A stretch of 39,158 nucleotides of DNA from Bacteroidales bacterium M8 (GTDB lineage: Bacteria; Bacteroidota; Bacteroidia; Bacteroidales; Muribaculaceae), in assembly GCA_001689495.1 (NCBI GenBank), contig LUJS01000021.1, positions 1 through 39,158 of the forward strand, read 5' to 3'. This document shows positions 22,637 through 30,270 of the stretch, piece by piece. How positions within the stretch are numbered: position 1 is the first letter of the stretch; each line of letters starts with the position of its first letter. The translations under genes and the position numbers were made by a program. The notes under the pieces are model-generated. The model searched no databases. It was not told the DNA's origin and saw only the letters and a program-made list of their open reading frames with translations.

Positions 22637-22659
22637 AAGAGGGGAAAATTTCCCCTCTT
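22637..22659. promoter_or_regulatory. 23-bp palindrome upstream of the tail genes
   Basis: AAGAGGGGAAA, one A, then TTTCCCCTCTT: a perfect 11-1-11 inverted repeat. Its right edge overlaps TTGACC (22658-22663), which is 17 bp from TATACT (22681-22686), an E. coli-type promoter layout. It may be an operator controlling the tail genes; as a hairpin it has almost no loop. Confidence 0.45.
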
Positions 22660-22747
22660 GACCCTTTTAAATTCCTGAAATATACTATTTTGCTTTTTCA
22701 ACTACTGGAAAATCGCAAAATTTCGTAAAATTTCAAGGAAAACCACA

Positions 22748-22810
22748 AGGAAAACAGCTCTAATTCATAGCCATTTACAGGCTCTCTGAATTGGCTGTTT
22801 TCCTGTCTTT
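22748..22810 (+). terminator. Terminator-like hairpin before the tape-measure gene
   Basis: AGGAAAACAGC (22748-22758) pairs with GCTGTTTTCCT (22794-22804), and inner AATTCA pairs with TGAATT. It is followed by GTCTTTT on the plus strand. It lies 58 bases before the tape-measure ATG, so upstream transcripts would stop here unless antiterminated. Confidence 0.6.
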
Positions 22811-22831
22811 TAATACCCAACTGTTTTAACC

Positions 22832-22854
22832 GAGATTTGCACCAAACAAATCTC
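22832..22854. promoter_or_regulatory. Hairpin immediately before the tape-measure start
   Basis: GAGATTTG (22832-22839) pairs with CAAATCTC (22847-22854) around the loop CACCAAA. It ends 8 bases before the ATG at 22863, so it could hide the ribosome binding region or serve as an operator. Confidence 0.4.
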
Positions 22855-22862
22855 TCCAAAAC

Positions 22863-25800
22863 ATGAGCGGTATCAAAGACACGGCAACCGTCACTCTCAA
22901 CGTGAACGGCGCCCAAGCAAAACAGATGATGTCCGACCTTGAGGCCAAAATTAAGCAGACAGAGGCTCAAATCTCCTCTCTTAAGGCTAATATGGCTGAC
23001 CCTAAGGACGTCGAAAAAGCTCGTAAGCAGCTGACGAAATACCAAAAGCAGCTTGAAGAAATGAAATCGGCGACCGAGGGGGTAAATAAAGCCCTCGGCA
23101 ACCTCGATACAGCCACACCACGAGAACTTGAAAAGGCTCTCCGTACTCTCAACAAGCAGTTAAAGGACATGACGCCCGGCTCTGAGGTGTGGGAATCGCA
23201 TGTCGAGAAAATCAAGGAACTAAAAGCGAGGCTCGCTGAAATCCGAGATGAACTGCAAGTGCAAGAGTCTTGGTGGGATAAACTCAAAAATTGGGTTAAC
23301 GATAGCGGTGCAACAATTCTCGCTCTTGGTTTAGGTTTTGATGAAGTTGTAGGAACCCTCCGCGACTATGTAGACGCATACGCGAGTATGGAGCAAGAGA
23401 TGGCCAATGTCCGAAAATTTACAGGCATGACCGAGCAGCAGGTCGCTTCGCTTAACGAGCAATTCAAGACAATAGATACTCGCTCGTCGAGGGAGCAGCT
23501 TAATATGCTCGCACAAGAGGCTGGACGCCTCGGCAAGACCTCGGAGGAAGATGTCCTCGGCTTTGTCCGTGCTGCTGATAAAATCAATGTAGCCCTTGAT
23601 GACCTTGGCTCTGGAGCAACACTAACACTCTCTAAACTCACGGGTATTTTCGGTGACGAGGAACGATATGGCACGGAACAAGCTCTGCTGAAAGTCGGCT
23701 CAGTCATAAACGAGCTGTCGCAGAACTGCTCCGCCTCGGCACCATATTTGTCGAATTTTGCCGAGCGCATGGGAGGCGTTGGCGCTCAGACTGGCATGAC
23801 AATTCAGCAGATAATGGGGTTTGGCGCTGTGCTTGACAGCAATGCTCAAAAGGTAGAGGCTTCGGCGACCGCACTCTCTCAGATTATCGTGCGACTTTAC
23901 CAAGACCCGGCCAAATACGCTAAGGTGGCCGGCCTTGAGGTCGAGAGTTTTTCTCGCCTCATGCGTGAAGACGCCAACTCTGCTATCCTTCTGTTCCTTG
24001 AAACGCTCCAACAGGCAGGTGGCATGGACGTGTTATCTCCTATGTTTAAGGATATGGGCGAGAATGGCTCTCGTGCCATTGCCGCCCTATCGACTCTCGC
24101 AACCCACATAGACCAAGTTAAGGCTCAACAAGAGGCCGCAAATGTCGCTTTTGCCGAAGGTACTTCTATTGACAACGAGTTTGCAGTGCAGAATGAAACG
24201 GTGCAGGCTGCTCTCGATAAATGTAAAAATAAGGCCAACGAGTTAAAGGTTGAACTCGGCGAGCGCTTGTATCCACTTATGAAGCACTTCCTCACTATTG
24301 GCTCAGCTATAATGAGAGTGTTGCTCGTTCTCGTCCGTTTCATTGATGAAAACAAGGGAGCCATTATCGCCTTGTCTGCCTCTATCGCCGCCTATTTAGT
24401 GGTTGTTAACCTTGCAATCATTAAACAGAAAGTATGGACGGCCTTGTGTGTCGCGGGGAAAGCCGCCATGTTCCTGTGGAGTGCGGCTGTGAAACTCGGA
24501 GCTGCCGCTGTCGCTTTATTCTCCGGCAATGTTAGGAAAGCTCACCTTATATGGAACGCCTTCTCGCGATCCATAAAGGCTCACCCACTCGGGCTACTTA
24601 TCGCGGCCATTACTGCTGCTGTAGGCCTTTTAATCGCTTTTGCTGCCAAATCAGCTAAAGCCACTACTGAGGCAGAGAGGCTTGTTCGCGCTCAAAAGAA
24701 AATCGCAGCTGCCGAAAAGGAGGCCGAGGTTAATTGTGCTGTTGAGTTGAAAACTCTTGAGGCACTATATAAGGCCACACAGGACCAAAGCCTTGCAATG
24801 GGGCAAAGGCTCAATGCTGTTGCCCGATTACAGGAGCAATATCCTGAGTATTTCAAGAATCTGTCGCAGGAGGCTATTCTTGCAGGCAACGCCGCTGACG
24901 CCTATGAACGATTGCGTCAAAGTATTATTCGTAGCGCACAGGCTCAGGCCCGAAAGGACTTGCTTGCGGAAACTGAATCAGAAATCCTGAAAGTTCAAAG
25001 AGAACGTGATCGCAAAGTTAACTCCGCTCTTGCCGATGTTGATGTTCCGGACAATAAACGACTGTCTACGCCGATGTATGAAGGCGAATATGGTCTTCAA
25101 AGAGGATATGTGGAAACGGAGCCGGCATTGCACATCACAAAAGGCTATATCCACCAAGTCGAGAAGGACGCAGCAGAACGGCTCGCTCAGTTATATAAAG
25201 AGCGGGATATGCTTGGTACATCTGTGGCTAATGATGTCGTTGACGAAACCAAGAACAATCCTGTCACACCCCCTGTTGTTCCCTCTGTACCCGACACAAA
25301 AGAAGATCGGTTTGCCGAAGAAAACGCTTGGCGTGAACGTCAGGAGGCCGAGGCGCGTATCGCTTACGCAAAAGGTGAAGCTACCTTTGAGGAACATACT
25401 ACTCGCATGGCGACTATTGCAGCCGACTATTATCAGATGTTGCTCGACCGTGATGATTTGTCGGCCGACGAGAGATTGAAGATTCTTGCCGACTACTGGG
25501 AAGCAGTCAATAAGGAAACTATTGCCGGAAATAAGCTGCTGCTTGCCGAGGAGGATAGCAACTATCAGGATTTACTTGACCGCCTCCGTGATAATCATGA
25601 GGCTCGTTTGAATCAGGAAGGCATGTCTGCTGCAGAACGTCAGTATGAGGCCGAATATTATGCTGAGGTGCTTGAACTCGCTGAACTGCAACACCTTCAG
25701 AACATTCGCAATCTTTACAAGGAGGGGAGCGACGAATGGCTTGCTGCTGACAGAAAGTTCCAAGATAAGCAAATCTCCGCTCGGGAACGACATCTCAAAC

Positions 25801-26942
25801 GTATGGAAGCCATTGAGCGGACGTATGCCTCGATGAAGGCAAAGTATTTCGGCGATAACCCGGAAGAACTTCAAGCTAAATATGACAAGGATTTCGCCGC
25901 TTTGCAAGTGGTTTATGCGCGTGAGCTTGCGGCGGCTGGCGATAACGCAACCGAGCGCCTGCGAATCGAGGAGGCTTTTTTACAGGCCCAGAATGCTCTC
26001 CGGCGCCAATATGGGCTGGAATCTGAGGAGGACACCCGAAACGCAATGGAACGCTCCATTGCGTCGTCTGTAGAGTGGTTGAACAGTGACGGTGGTAAGG
26101 CTATCACCGGCTCTCTCTCAACCCTCACATCTGGTATGTCCTCGATTTTCACCGGCCTTTCGTCTATGATTCAGGCCGAGCTTGAAATTCAGACTTCTGA
26201 GATTGAGAAAAGATATGATCGAGAGATTAAGTATGCACAGGGCAATTCGTATAAAGTCGCAAAACTCGAAAAGAAGAAGGAGGCCGATATTGCGAAGGCG
26301 AAAAATGAGGCCAACAAAAAAATGTTTGCTATGCAAGTCATTCAGGCCATCGCTCAGACAGCCCAAAACGCACTCTCCGCCTATGGCTCTGCGGCTGCTA
26401 TACCGGTTGTCGGTTATATCCTCGCACCTATAGCCGCAGCTATGGCCGTGGCTGCCGGCGCCGTTCAGATAGCCTCCATAAAGAAACAGCAGCAGGCGTC
26501 GCAAGCTCAAGGTTATTCCAAAGGTGGTTTCACCAAGCTGGGAGCCGTCGACGAACCTGCTGGAATAGTCCATGCCGGAGAGTGGGTGGCCTCACAGAAA
26601 TTACTCGCGAATCCTATTGCTCGCCCGATGATTGACGCGCTCGATTACGCTCAGCGGACAAATACAATCGGCTCCCTTCGTCCAGATGATGTCTCACGCT
26701 CTATAACGGCCAACAATTCTCTTGTCAGAATCGCCGAGGGTGACGGCAGCGCCGCGCTCATGGTGGCCGCGGCTGTGCAGATGTCGCACACCGTTGACAA
26801 TCTCACTGACCGTCTAAACGAGCCATTCGTTACGATAAACACTGTCACCGGCGACCATGGAATAAATGCCGCCAAAAGTGAATATGACCGTCTGATGTCT
26901 AACAAATCCCCTAAATCGCGTAAAAATGCAACTAATCATTGA
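22863..26942 (+). CDS. Phage tail tape-measure protein (TP901 type)
   Basis: A 1359-aa protein with the layout of tape-measure proteins, which set tail length and aid DNA entry. The N-terminus is a coiled coil (about 15-140; DLEAKIKQTEAQISSLKANM). The TP901 core follows (about 165-400; MEQEMANVRKFTGMTEQQV, ALLKVGSVINELSQNCSASA, YLSNFAERMGGVGAQTGMTI). Hydrophobic segments lie at about 475-605 and near 1160-1215. A second long charged coiled-coil block spans about 620-1150. The end has KGGFTKLGAVDEPAGIVHAG then EWV, common in this family. Using the usual 1.5 angstrom per residue for helix, the tail would be roughly 0.2 micrometre long. No tail tube or assembly chaperones are seen upstream, which is odd. 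It overlaps the next gene by 17 bases. Confidence 0.9.
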   Translation: MSGIKDTATVTLNVNGAQAKQMMSDLEAKIKQTEAQISSLKANMADPKDVEKARKQLTKYQKQLEEMKSATEGVNKALGNLDTATPRELEKALRTLNKQLKDMTPGSEVWESHVEKIKELKARLAEIRDELQVQESWWDKLKNWVNDSGATILALGLGFDEVVGTLRDYVDAYASMEQEMANVRKFTGMTEQQVASLNEQFKTIDTRSSREQLNMLAQEAGRLGKTSEEDVLGFVRAADKINVALDDLGSGATLTLSKLTGIFGDEERYGTEQALLKVGSVINELSQNCSASAPYLSNFAERMGGVGAQTGMTIQQIMGFGAVLDSNAQKVEASATALSQIIVRLYQDPAKYAKVAGLEVESFSRLMREDANSAILLFLETLQQAGGMDVLSPMFKDMGENGSRAIAALSTLATHIDQVKAQQEAANVAFAEGTSIDNEFAVQNETVQAALDKCKNKANELKVELGERLYPLMKHFLTIGSAIMRVLLVLVRFIDENKGAIIALSASIAAYLVVVNLAIIKQKVWTALCVAGKAAMFLWSAAVKLGAAAVALFSGNVRKAHLIWNAFSRSIKAHPLGLLIAAITAAVGLLIAFAAKSAKATTEAERLVRAQKKIAAAEKEAEVNCAVELKTLEALYKATQDQSLAMGQRLNAVARLQEQYPEYFKNLSQEAILAGNAADAYERLRQSIIRSAQAQARKDLLAETESEILKVQRERDRKVNSALADVDVPDNKRLSTPMYEGEYGLQRGYVETEPALHITKGYIHQVEKDAAERLAQLYKERDMLGTSVANDVVDETKNNPVTPPVVPSVPDTKEDRFAEENAWRERQEAEARIAYAKGEATFEEHTTRMATIAADYYQMLLDRDDLSADERLKILADYWEAVNKETIAGNKLLLAEEDSNYQDLLDRLRDNHEARLNQEGMSAAERQYEAEYYAEVLELAELQHLQNIRNLYKEGSDEWLAADRKFQDKQISARERHLKRMEAIERTYASMKAKYFGDNPEELQAKYDKDFAALQVVYARELAAAGDNATERLRIEEAFLQAQNALRRQYGLESEEDTRNAMERSIASSVEWLNSDGGKAITGSLSTLTSGMSSIFTGLSSMIQAELEIQTSEIEKRYDREIKYAQGNSYKVAKLEKKKEADIAKAKNEANKKMFAMQVIQAIAQTAQNALSAYGSAAAIPVVGYILAPIAAAMAVAAGAVQIASIKKQQQASQAQGYSKGGFTKLGAVDEPAGIVHAGEWVASQKLLANPIARPMIDALDYAQRTNTIGSLRPDDVSRSITANNSLVRIAEGDGSAALMVAAAVQMSHTVDNLTDRLNEPFVTINTVTGDHGINAAKSEYDRLMSNKSPKSRKNATNH

Positions 26943-28677
26943 CGGAAAGGACGCAGTCTTAAAGAAAGGTAGCTCTTTCGATTATGTATCTGAAAACCGC
27001 TCTTTCTCCGACGCAGATGACTATACTCTTTCGATAACATTACCATTGGCCGACTGTCCTGAAAATCTCGACATTTTCGGGCATGTCGACCGAATGGATA
27101 TAGACACACGTCATATCGTTCTCGAAGCCTCTATCGTAGACCGAGCCTTTTCCAAAAATGGCATTATTACCGTGGTCGAGGCTACTGAAATCGAGGTGAA
27201 ATGCCAATTTCTTGAAGGTCGAAGCGTTCAAAACTTTCTCACTACTTTCGACGATGTCTACATAAACGAGTTGAATCTTGGCTCTTATCCGACTTCAACT
27301 TTACCTCAATATGTTTCGCATGGTGACATCGACCATGGTAGCGATAGTGTTGCCCTTCCTTGGTGGAATGAATCGTCCGAGGTGATGAACAACGAGGTCG
27401 TTGTGGAAAATGGCGTTTATAAGTGGGCCGATTCAACAAAGTCTATCGGGAAACTGTCTTACATGCCTTATCTCATTGAAATTACCAAAAGGATTTGCAG
27501 TCAGTTGAATTATTCGTTTGACTTCTCGGAATGGGAGGAGTCAAACGAAAAAAATCTGCTCATCTGCAATGTGCTTCCAGCTTCTTGGGATATTCCTCAG
27601 TTTGCCCGGGCGTTACCACATTGGACTGTGTCTGAGTTTTTCGCAGAACTTGAAAAGTTCATGATCTGCGAAATCAACATCGACCACAAGGTGAAACATG
27701 TAAGCCTCGCGTTCAGCAATAACGATGGTAGGACCAAAAACACTGTGAAAATTGACAATGTTCTTGACTCCTTCTCGTCAGAGGTTTCTTATGAAGATGA
27801 ACTGTGTCAGTTTAAGGGAATTGCCAACCTCCGTTATGCTGACCGTGGAGACGAAAAATGGAAGCTCGAACAATGCCAGAGGCTTGTTGATCTTATGAAA
27901 ATGGAAGGCAAGTATTTCAAGGAATTTCAGACCGAGGCTGAATTCATGGATTGGTACACGTCGCAATTCGGTTTACTTGGCCCATGGATAACAGGCAAAG
28001 AATCAGAGCGAGGGAAAAATGTCGGACTGCTCATGCACATTGTCGAAACAGACCGATATGGAATGTGGCGTGTTATATACGGCAATAGTTCCGAATACCC
28101 AAATATGTATTACTATCAATGGCTCGACCTAAATAGATTCGGTGATGTCATCAACGACCGGAACTCTGATAATGACATCGAGCTTCAGATGGTTCCGGCA
28201 TGTGTACAATCAACAGATTTCGACCATGGATTGTGCCTCTTTATGTCACCTTCCAATTTCAACGAATCCGAGGGCTATGACAATGAAGGAATCAGACAAC
28301 CTATCGCCTACAGCAATTTTTTGAAAGGAGAGCCTGACTCTGGCGCTGAATACTATGACAAGATTATCCTCGCATATTGGGACGGCCACAGTGCCAATCA
28401 TAATTCATTTTATCCTGAAAAAACCTTGCCGCCATGTCCTTATGTTGATGAGCGGTTTTCTCTTAAAATTCGCTATGGCAGTTATCTGTCGGGTATTAAG
28501 GTCAATCCTCGTGAAAAGCTCAAAATATCGTGGATTTCGACATCAATCCCTGATGTGAGGTCTGTATTCTTTATCCGAGGTAAGTTATACCTTTGCGAAA
28601 AAATAACTGCGACATTCACCGAACACGGCATGTCGCAGTTGCTCAAAGGCGAGTTTTACCCGCTTGTCGATGATTAA
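26926..28677 (+). CDS. Tail-associated protein, 583 aa (distal tail/baseplate candidate)
   Basis: This gene starts inside the end of the tape-measure gene (17-bp overlap), so it is translationally coupled. The position right after the tape measure is where distal-tail or tail-tip hub proteins are encoded. Its N-terminus (MQLIIDGKDAVLKKGSSFDY then ENRSFSDADDYTLSITLPL) is beta-rich and fits the start of Bacteroides phage proteins in the same slot. The rest is mixed, with aromatic-rich surface strands (YPNMYYYQWLDLNRFGD) and a C-terminal beta region (ISTSIPDVRSVFFIRGKLYL). I see no catalytic motif. Its stop overlaps the integrase stop (convergent, 4 bp) with no terminator between them. Confidence 0.75.
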   Translation: MQLIIDGKDAVLKKGSSFDYVSENRSFSDADDYTLSITLPLADCPENLDIFGHVDRMDIDTRHIVLEASIVDRAFSKNGIITVVEATEIEVKCQFLEGRSVQNFLTTFDDVYINELNLGSYPTSTLPQYVSHGDIDHGSDSVALPWWNESSEVMNNEVVVENGVYKWADSTKSIGKLSYMPYLIEITKRICSQLNYSFDFSEWEESNEKNLLICNVLPASWDIPQFARALPHWTVSEFFAELEKFMICEINIDHKVKHVSLAFSNNDGRTKNTVKIDNVLDSFSSEVSYEDELCQFKGIANLRYADRGDEKWKLEQCQRLVDLMKMEGKYFKEFQTEAEFMDWYTSQFGLLGPWITGKESERGKNVGLLMHIVETDRYGMWRVIYGNSSEYPNMYYYQWLDLNRFGDVINDRNSDNDIELQMVPACVQSTDFDHGLCLFMSPSNFNESEGYDNEGIRQPIAYSNFLKGEPDSGAEYYDKIILAYWDGHSANHNSFYPEKTLPPCPYVDERFSLKIRYGSYLSGIKVNPREKLKISWISTSIPDVRSVFFIRGKLYLCEKITATFTEHGMSQLLKGEFYPLVDD

Positions 28678-29903
28678 AGCGCCCCATCGTACCCGATAAT
28701 ATCCCAGTTGCCCGGTGCTTTGCTGGCGCTTTTCTGTAGGTAGATGTCGGTAATGGCCAGAGATGAGTGTCGCGCCTGATCTTTTACATGTCTTGGCGCC
28801 ACATTCCTGTCGCACATTTCCGTGATTCCTGTGTCCTTCAATGAGTAAAACTTCCACTCTTTTTTAAGGCCCAACGCACGACGCACGTTATCCCAGTGAT
28901 CACGGAAATGTTTAGGATCTATTTCTTCCTGTCCGGGTTTTAGTCTGTAGGAGAATATGAAATCGTCCAACGGTGCCGAGAATACACCGATGTCGATTCC
29001 ATACTGAATTACTTTCTTTGGCAGGGAAACGGTCTGTGTCGTTTTATTTTTGCTCAATTCCCCCGGTATGGTCAAGGTGCAAGCCTTGAGATTGAAATGT
29101 CGCACCCTGAGGCGCGTCATCTCTACAGGGCGAATGAAGCAGTAATACAGTAGATAACATGCAAAGAGGAAGTCAGGCTCTTTTTCCATGCAGTATTCGG
29201 CAATGCGACCAACAACGTCGAGAGGTATGCACTCGCGCTCTTTCTTGTAGAGTCGTTTGCTGATAGGGGAGATTCCGTCTGTCGGTTTGCTCTTGAGATA
29301 ACCTTTGTCTACCAGAAATCCGGAGAATACTCTGAGAAAATTCAGATAGTTATTTCTTGTCTGAGCGCCGTTGTCACGCTCGATGAACACATAATCCAAG
29401 AAATCAACACAGAACTTGCGATCGAATTGATACACATAGTAGGTCGGCCTCTTTTTTGAGATGTATTCCCGCATAATCTTGACATAGGACTTGTAGCCGT
29501 CGTATGTTTCTTTGCGGTAATAACCACTCGCCAACATCTTCTCGATGTGAGCCTCATAACGCTTTATGGCTTCCTCGAATACTATTAGATCGCCAGCGTC
29601 CTTTGCTATCCAAGGATTCCACCCGTTGTTAAGCTGTTCTGTTAACCGCTTAATCACTCTACGAGCATAGGTTCTACGATTGCTTATGCCTTTAATCCGA
29701 TTAAGTTTAATCGTTTTACGACGCATTTTCCCCTGCTCAGGGTCGTAAGCTCTAAACTCGATGTAACCTCCGGCTCCATTTTCTTTATAGGTAGGGAGGT
29801 CAAACTGACGAGCGGCTTGGACGCCGCTTTGGTTGGTGAGATTGGGATTGTTGCCTGATTTTTTAGGCGTGGAAAAATTTTCCGGACACATTTTTTTTGA
29901 CAT
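28674..29903 (-). CDS. int: Tyrosine integrase of the element
   Basis: A 409-aa site-specific integrase, next to the right attachment site. It has an N-terminal arm-binding-like region (about 30-70, with KENGAGGYIEFRAYDPEQGK), a core-binding domain (about 105-205) and a catalytic domain (about 225-400). Visible catalytic residues are Arg258 (CFIRPVEMTRL), Lys285/287 (SKNKTTQTVSL), His379 (ARHSSLAITD) and Tyr388 (DIYLQ). Box II, normally HxxR, reads YSLKD (353-357), so His is Tyr and Arg is Lys. Bacteroidetes integrases often vary here, so it may still be active. It would recombine the 15-bp tRNA-Pro end with the circular element, using the TGTTCCG-type arm repeats. It is transcribed toward the tail genes, away from attR. 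Confidence 0.9.
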   Translation of the reverse strand: MSKKMCPENFSTPKKSGNNPNLTNQSGVQAARQFDLPTYKENGAGGYIEFRAYDPEQGKMRRKTIKLNRIKGISNRRTYARRVIKRLTEQLNNGWNPWIAKDAGDLIVFEEAIKRYEAHIEKMLASGYYRKETYDGYKSYVKIMREYISKKRPTYYVYQFDRKFCVDFLDYVFIERDNGAQTRNNYLNFLRVFSGFLVDKGYLKSKPTDGISPISKRLYKKERECIPLDVVGRIAEYCMEKEPDFLFACYLLYYCFIRPVEMTRLRVRHFNLKACTLTIPGELSKNKTTQTVSLPKKVIQYGIDIGVFSAPLDDFIFSYRLKPGQEEIDPKHFRDHWDNVRRALGLKKEWKFYSLKDTGITEMCDRNVAPRHVKDQARHSSLAITDIYLQKSASKAPGNWDIIGYDGAL

Positions 29904-29950
29904 TTTCAGGCCCGAAAATGTCGGTGAATACTATGCGGTAAAAAAAACGG

Positions 29951-29971
29951 CGTGTTCCGTTTTTGTTCCGG
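29951..29971 (+). repeat. Arm-type direct repeat, copy 3 (inside attR)
   Basis: Identical over 21 bp to 9433-9453 and one base different over the 18-bp core from 9597-9614. It is 76 bp from the att core, in the integrase upstream region. A hairpin (AAATGGG...CCCATTT, about 29983-30016) lies between it and the core, as at the left end. Confidence 0.65.
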
Positions 29972-30026
29972 CTATTTTGGGAAAATGGGCGTAACTCAAA
30001 GAGCTACACCCATTTACCGAAATAAT

Positions 30027-30041
30027 GTCGGGGTGAGAAGA
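30027..30041 (+). repeat. attR core within the tRNA-Pro 3' end
   Basis: GTCGGGGTGAGAAGA, identical to 9510-9524. It overlaps the acceptor stem and part of the T arm of tRNA-Pro plus one flanking base, so insertion left the tRNA intact. Confidence 0.8.
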
Positions 30042-30100
30042 CTCGAACTTCCGACCTCCACGTCCCGAACGTGGCGCGCTGCCAACTGTGCTACACCCCG
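30028..30100 (-). tRNA. tRNA-Pro (anticodon CGG)
   Basis: On the minus strand the acceptor arm CGGGGTG pairs with CACCCCG followed by discriminator A. The anticodon stem CCACG/CGTGG encloses the loop TTCGGGA, giving anticodon CGG (reads CCG). The T arm is GGAAG-TTCGAGT-CTTCT. CCA is not encoded. The D stem has one A-C mismatch. It is the integration target of the element, and its promoter lies 18 bases upstream. Confidence 0.95.
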
Positions 30101-30117
30101 ATTGGCATTTTCGGCCA

Positions 30118-30149
30118 CAAAGGTAGAGCTTTTTTATGAAATATGCAAA
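30118..30149 (-). promoter_or_regulatory. Promoter of tRNA-Pro
   Basis: On the minus strand TTTG (30146-30149), 20-bp spacer, then TACCTTTG (30118-30125): an exact TAnnTTTG -7 box at normal spacing. Confidence 0.85.
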
Positions 30150-30200
30150 TCTTTTTTTCATTTTTATACTCAATCAAAATTGGATTCTTTGACTGAATGA

Positions 30201-30237
30201 AAAAACAGGAGTGAAGCCTCAATGACTACACTCCTGT
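30201..30237 (-). terminator. Terminator of dnaK
   Basis: ACAGGAGTG (30205-30213) pairs with CACTCCTGT (30229-30237). On the minus strand the stem is followed by a T run. It lies 34 bases past the dnaK stop. Confidence 0.85.
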
Positions 30238-30270
30238 CTGATATTTAATGCCGTCTATGACGGCGTGGGA

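Larger units (their letters stand above)
21347..22862. other. 1.5-kb non-coding region with repeated hairpins
   Basis: No convincing gene lies here. Open frames up to 157 codons (21394-21867) have low-complexity Ser/Arg/Pro composition and no start context. The left 1.2 kb is C-rich on the plus strand and contains several hairpins whose apex is CCCTnnGG followed by TCGG, plus a 16-bp direct repeat. The right 0.3 kb turns G-rich, then AT-rich, with a palindrome, a strong terminator-like hairpin and an 8-bp-stem hairpin just before the tape-measure ATG. It could be a structured RNA, a replication origin, a packaging site or the scar of lost genes. Confidence 0.7.
9510..30041. mobile_element. 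Integrated phage-like element (about 20.5 kb) in tRNA-Pro
   Basis: The element is bounded by 15-bp direct repeats of the tRNA-Pro 3' end. It holds an integrase beside the right end, a lysogeny-type switch (divergent repressor and small HTH gene), a replication block (primase-helicase and DnaA-like protein), a fibre inversion locus with its own recombinase, a tape measure and a tail-associated protein. I find no terminase, portal, major capsid, tail tube or sheath gene among its open frames. Genes of the switch, replication and tail blocks share a T-rich third-position style that differs from the GC-richer host genes; the fibre locus is GC-richer, suggesting a separate origin. Confidence 0.85.

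Noticed and set aside
9510..30041. Integrative conjugative element
   Set aside because: No relaxase, coupling protein or Tra genes; the tape measure and fibres point to phage descent.
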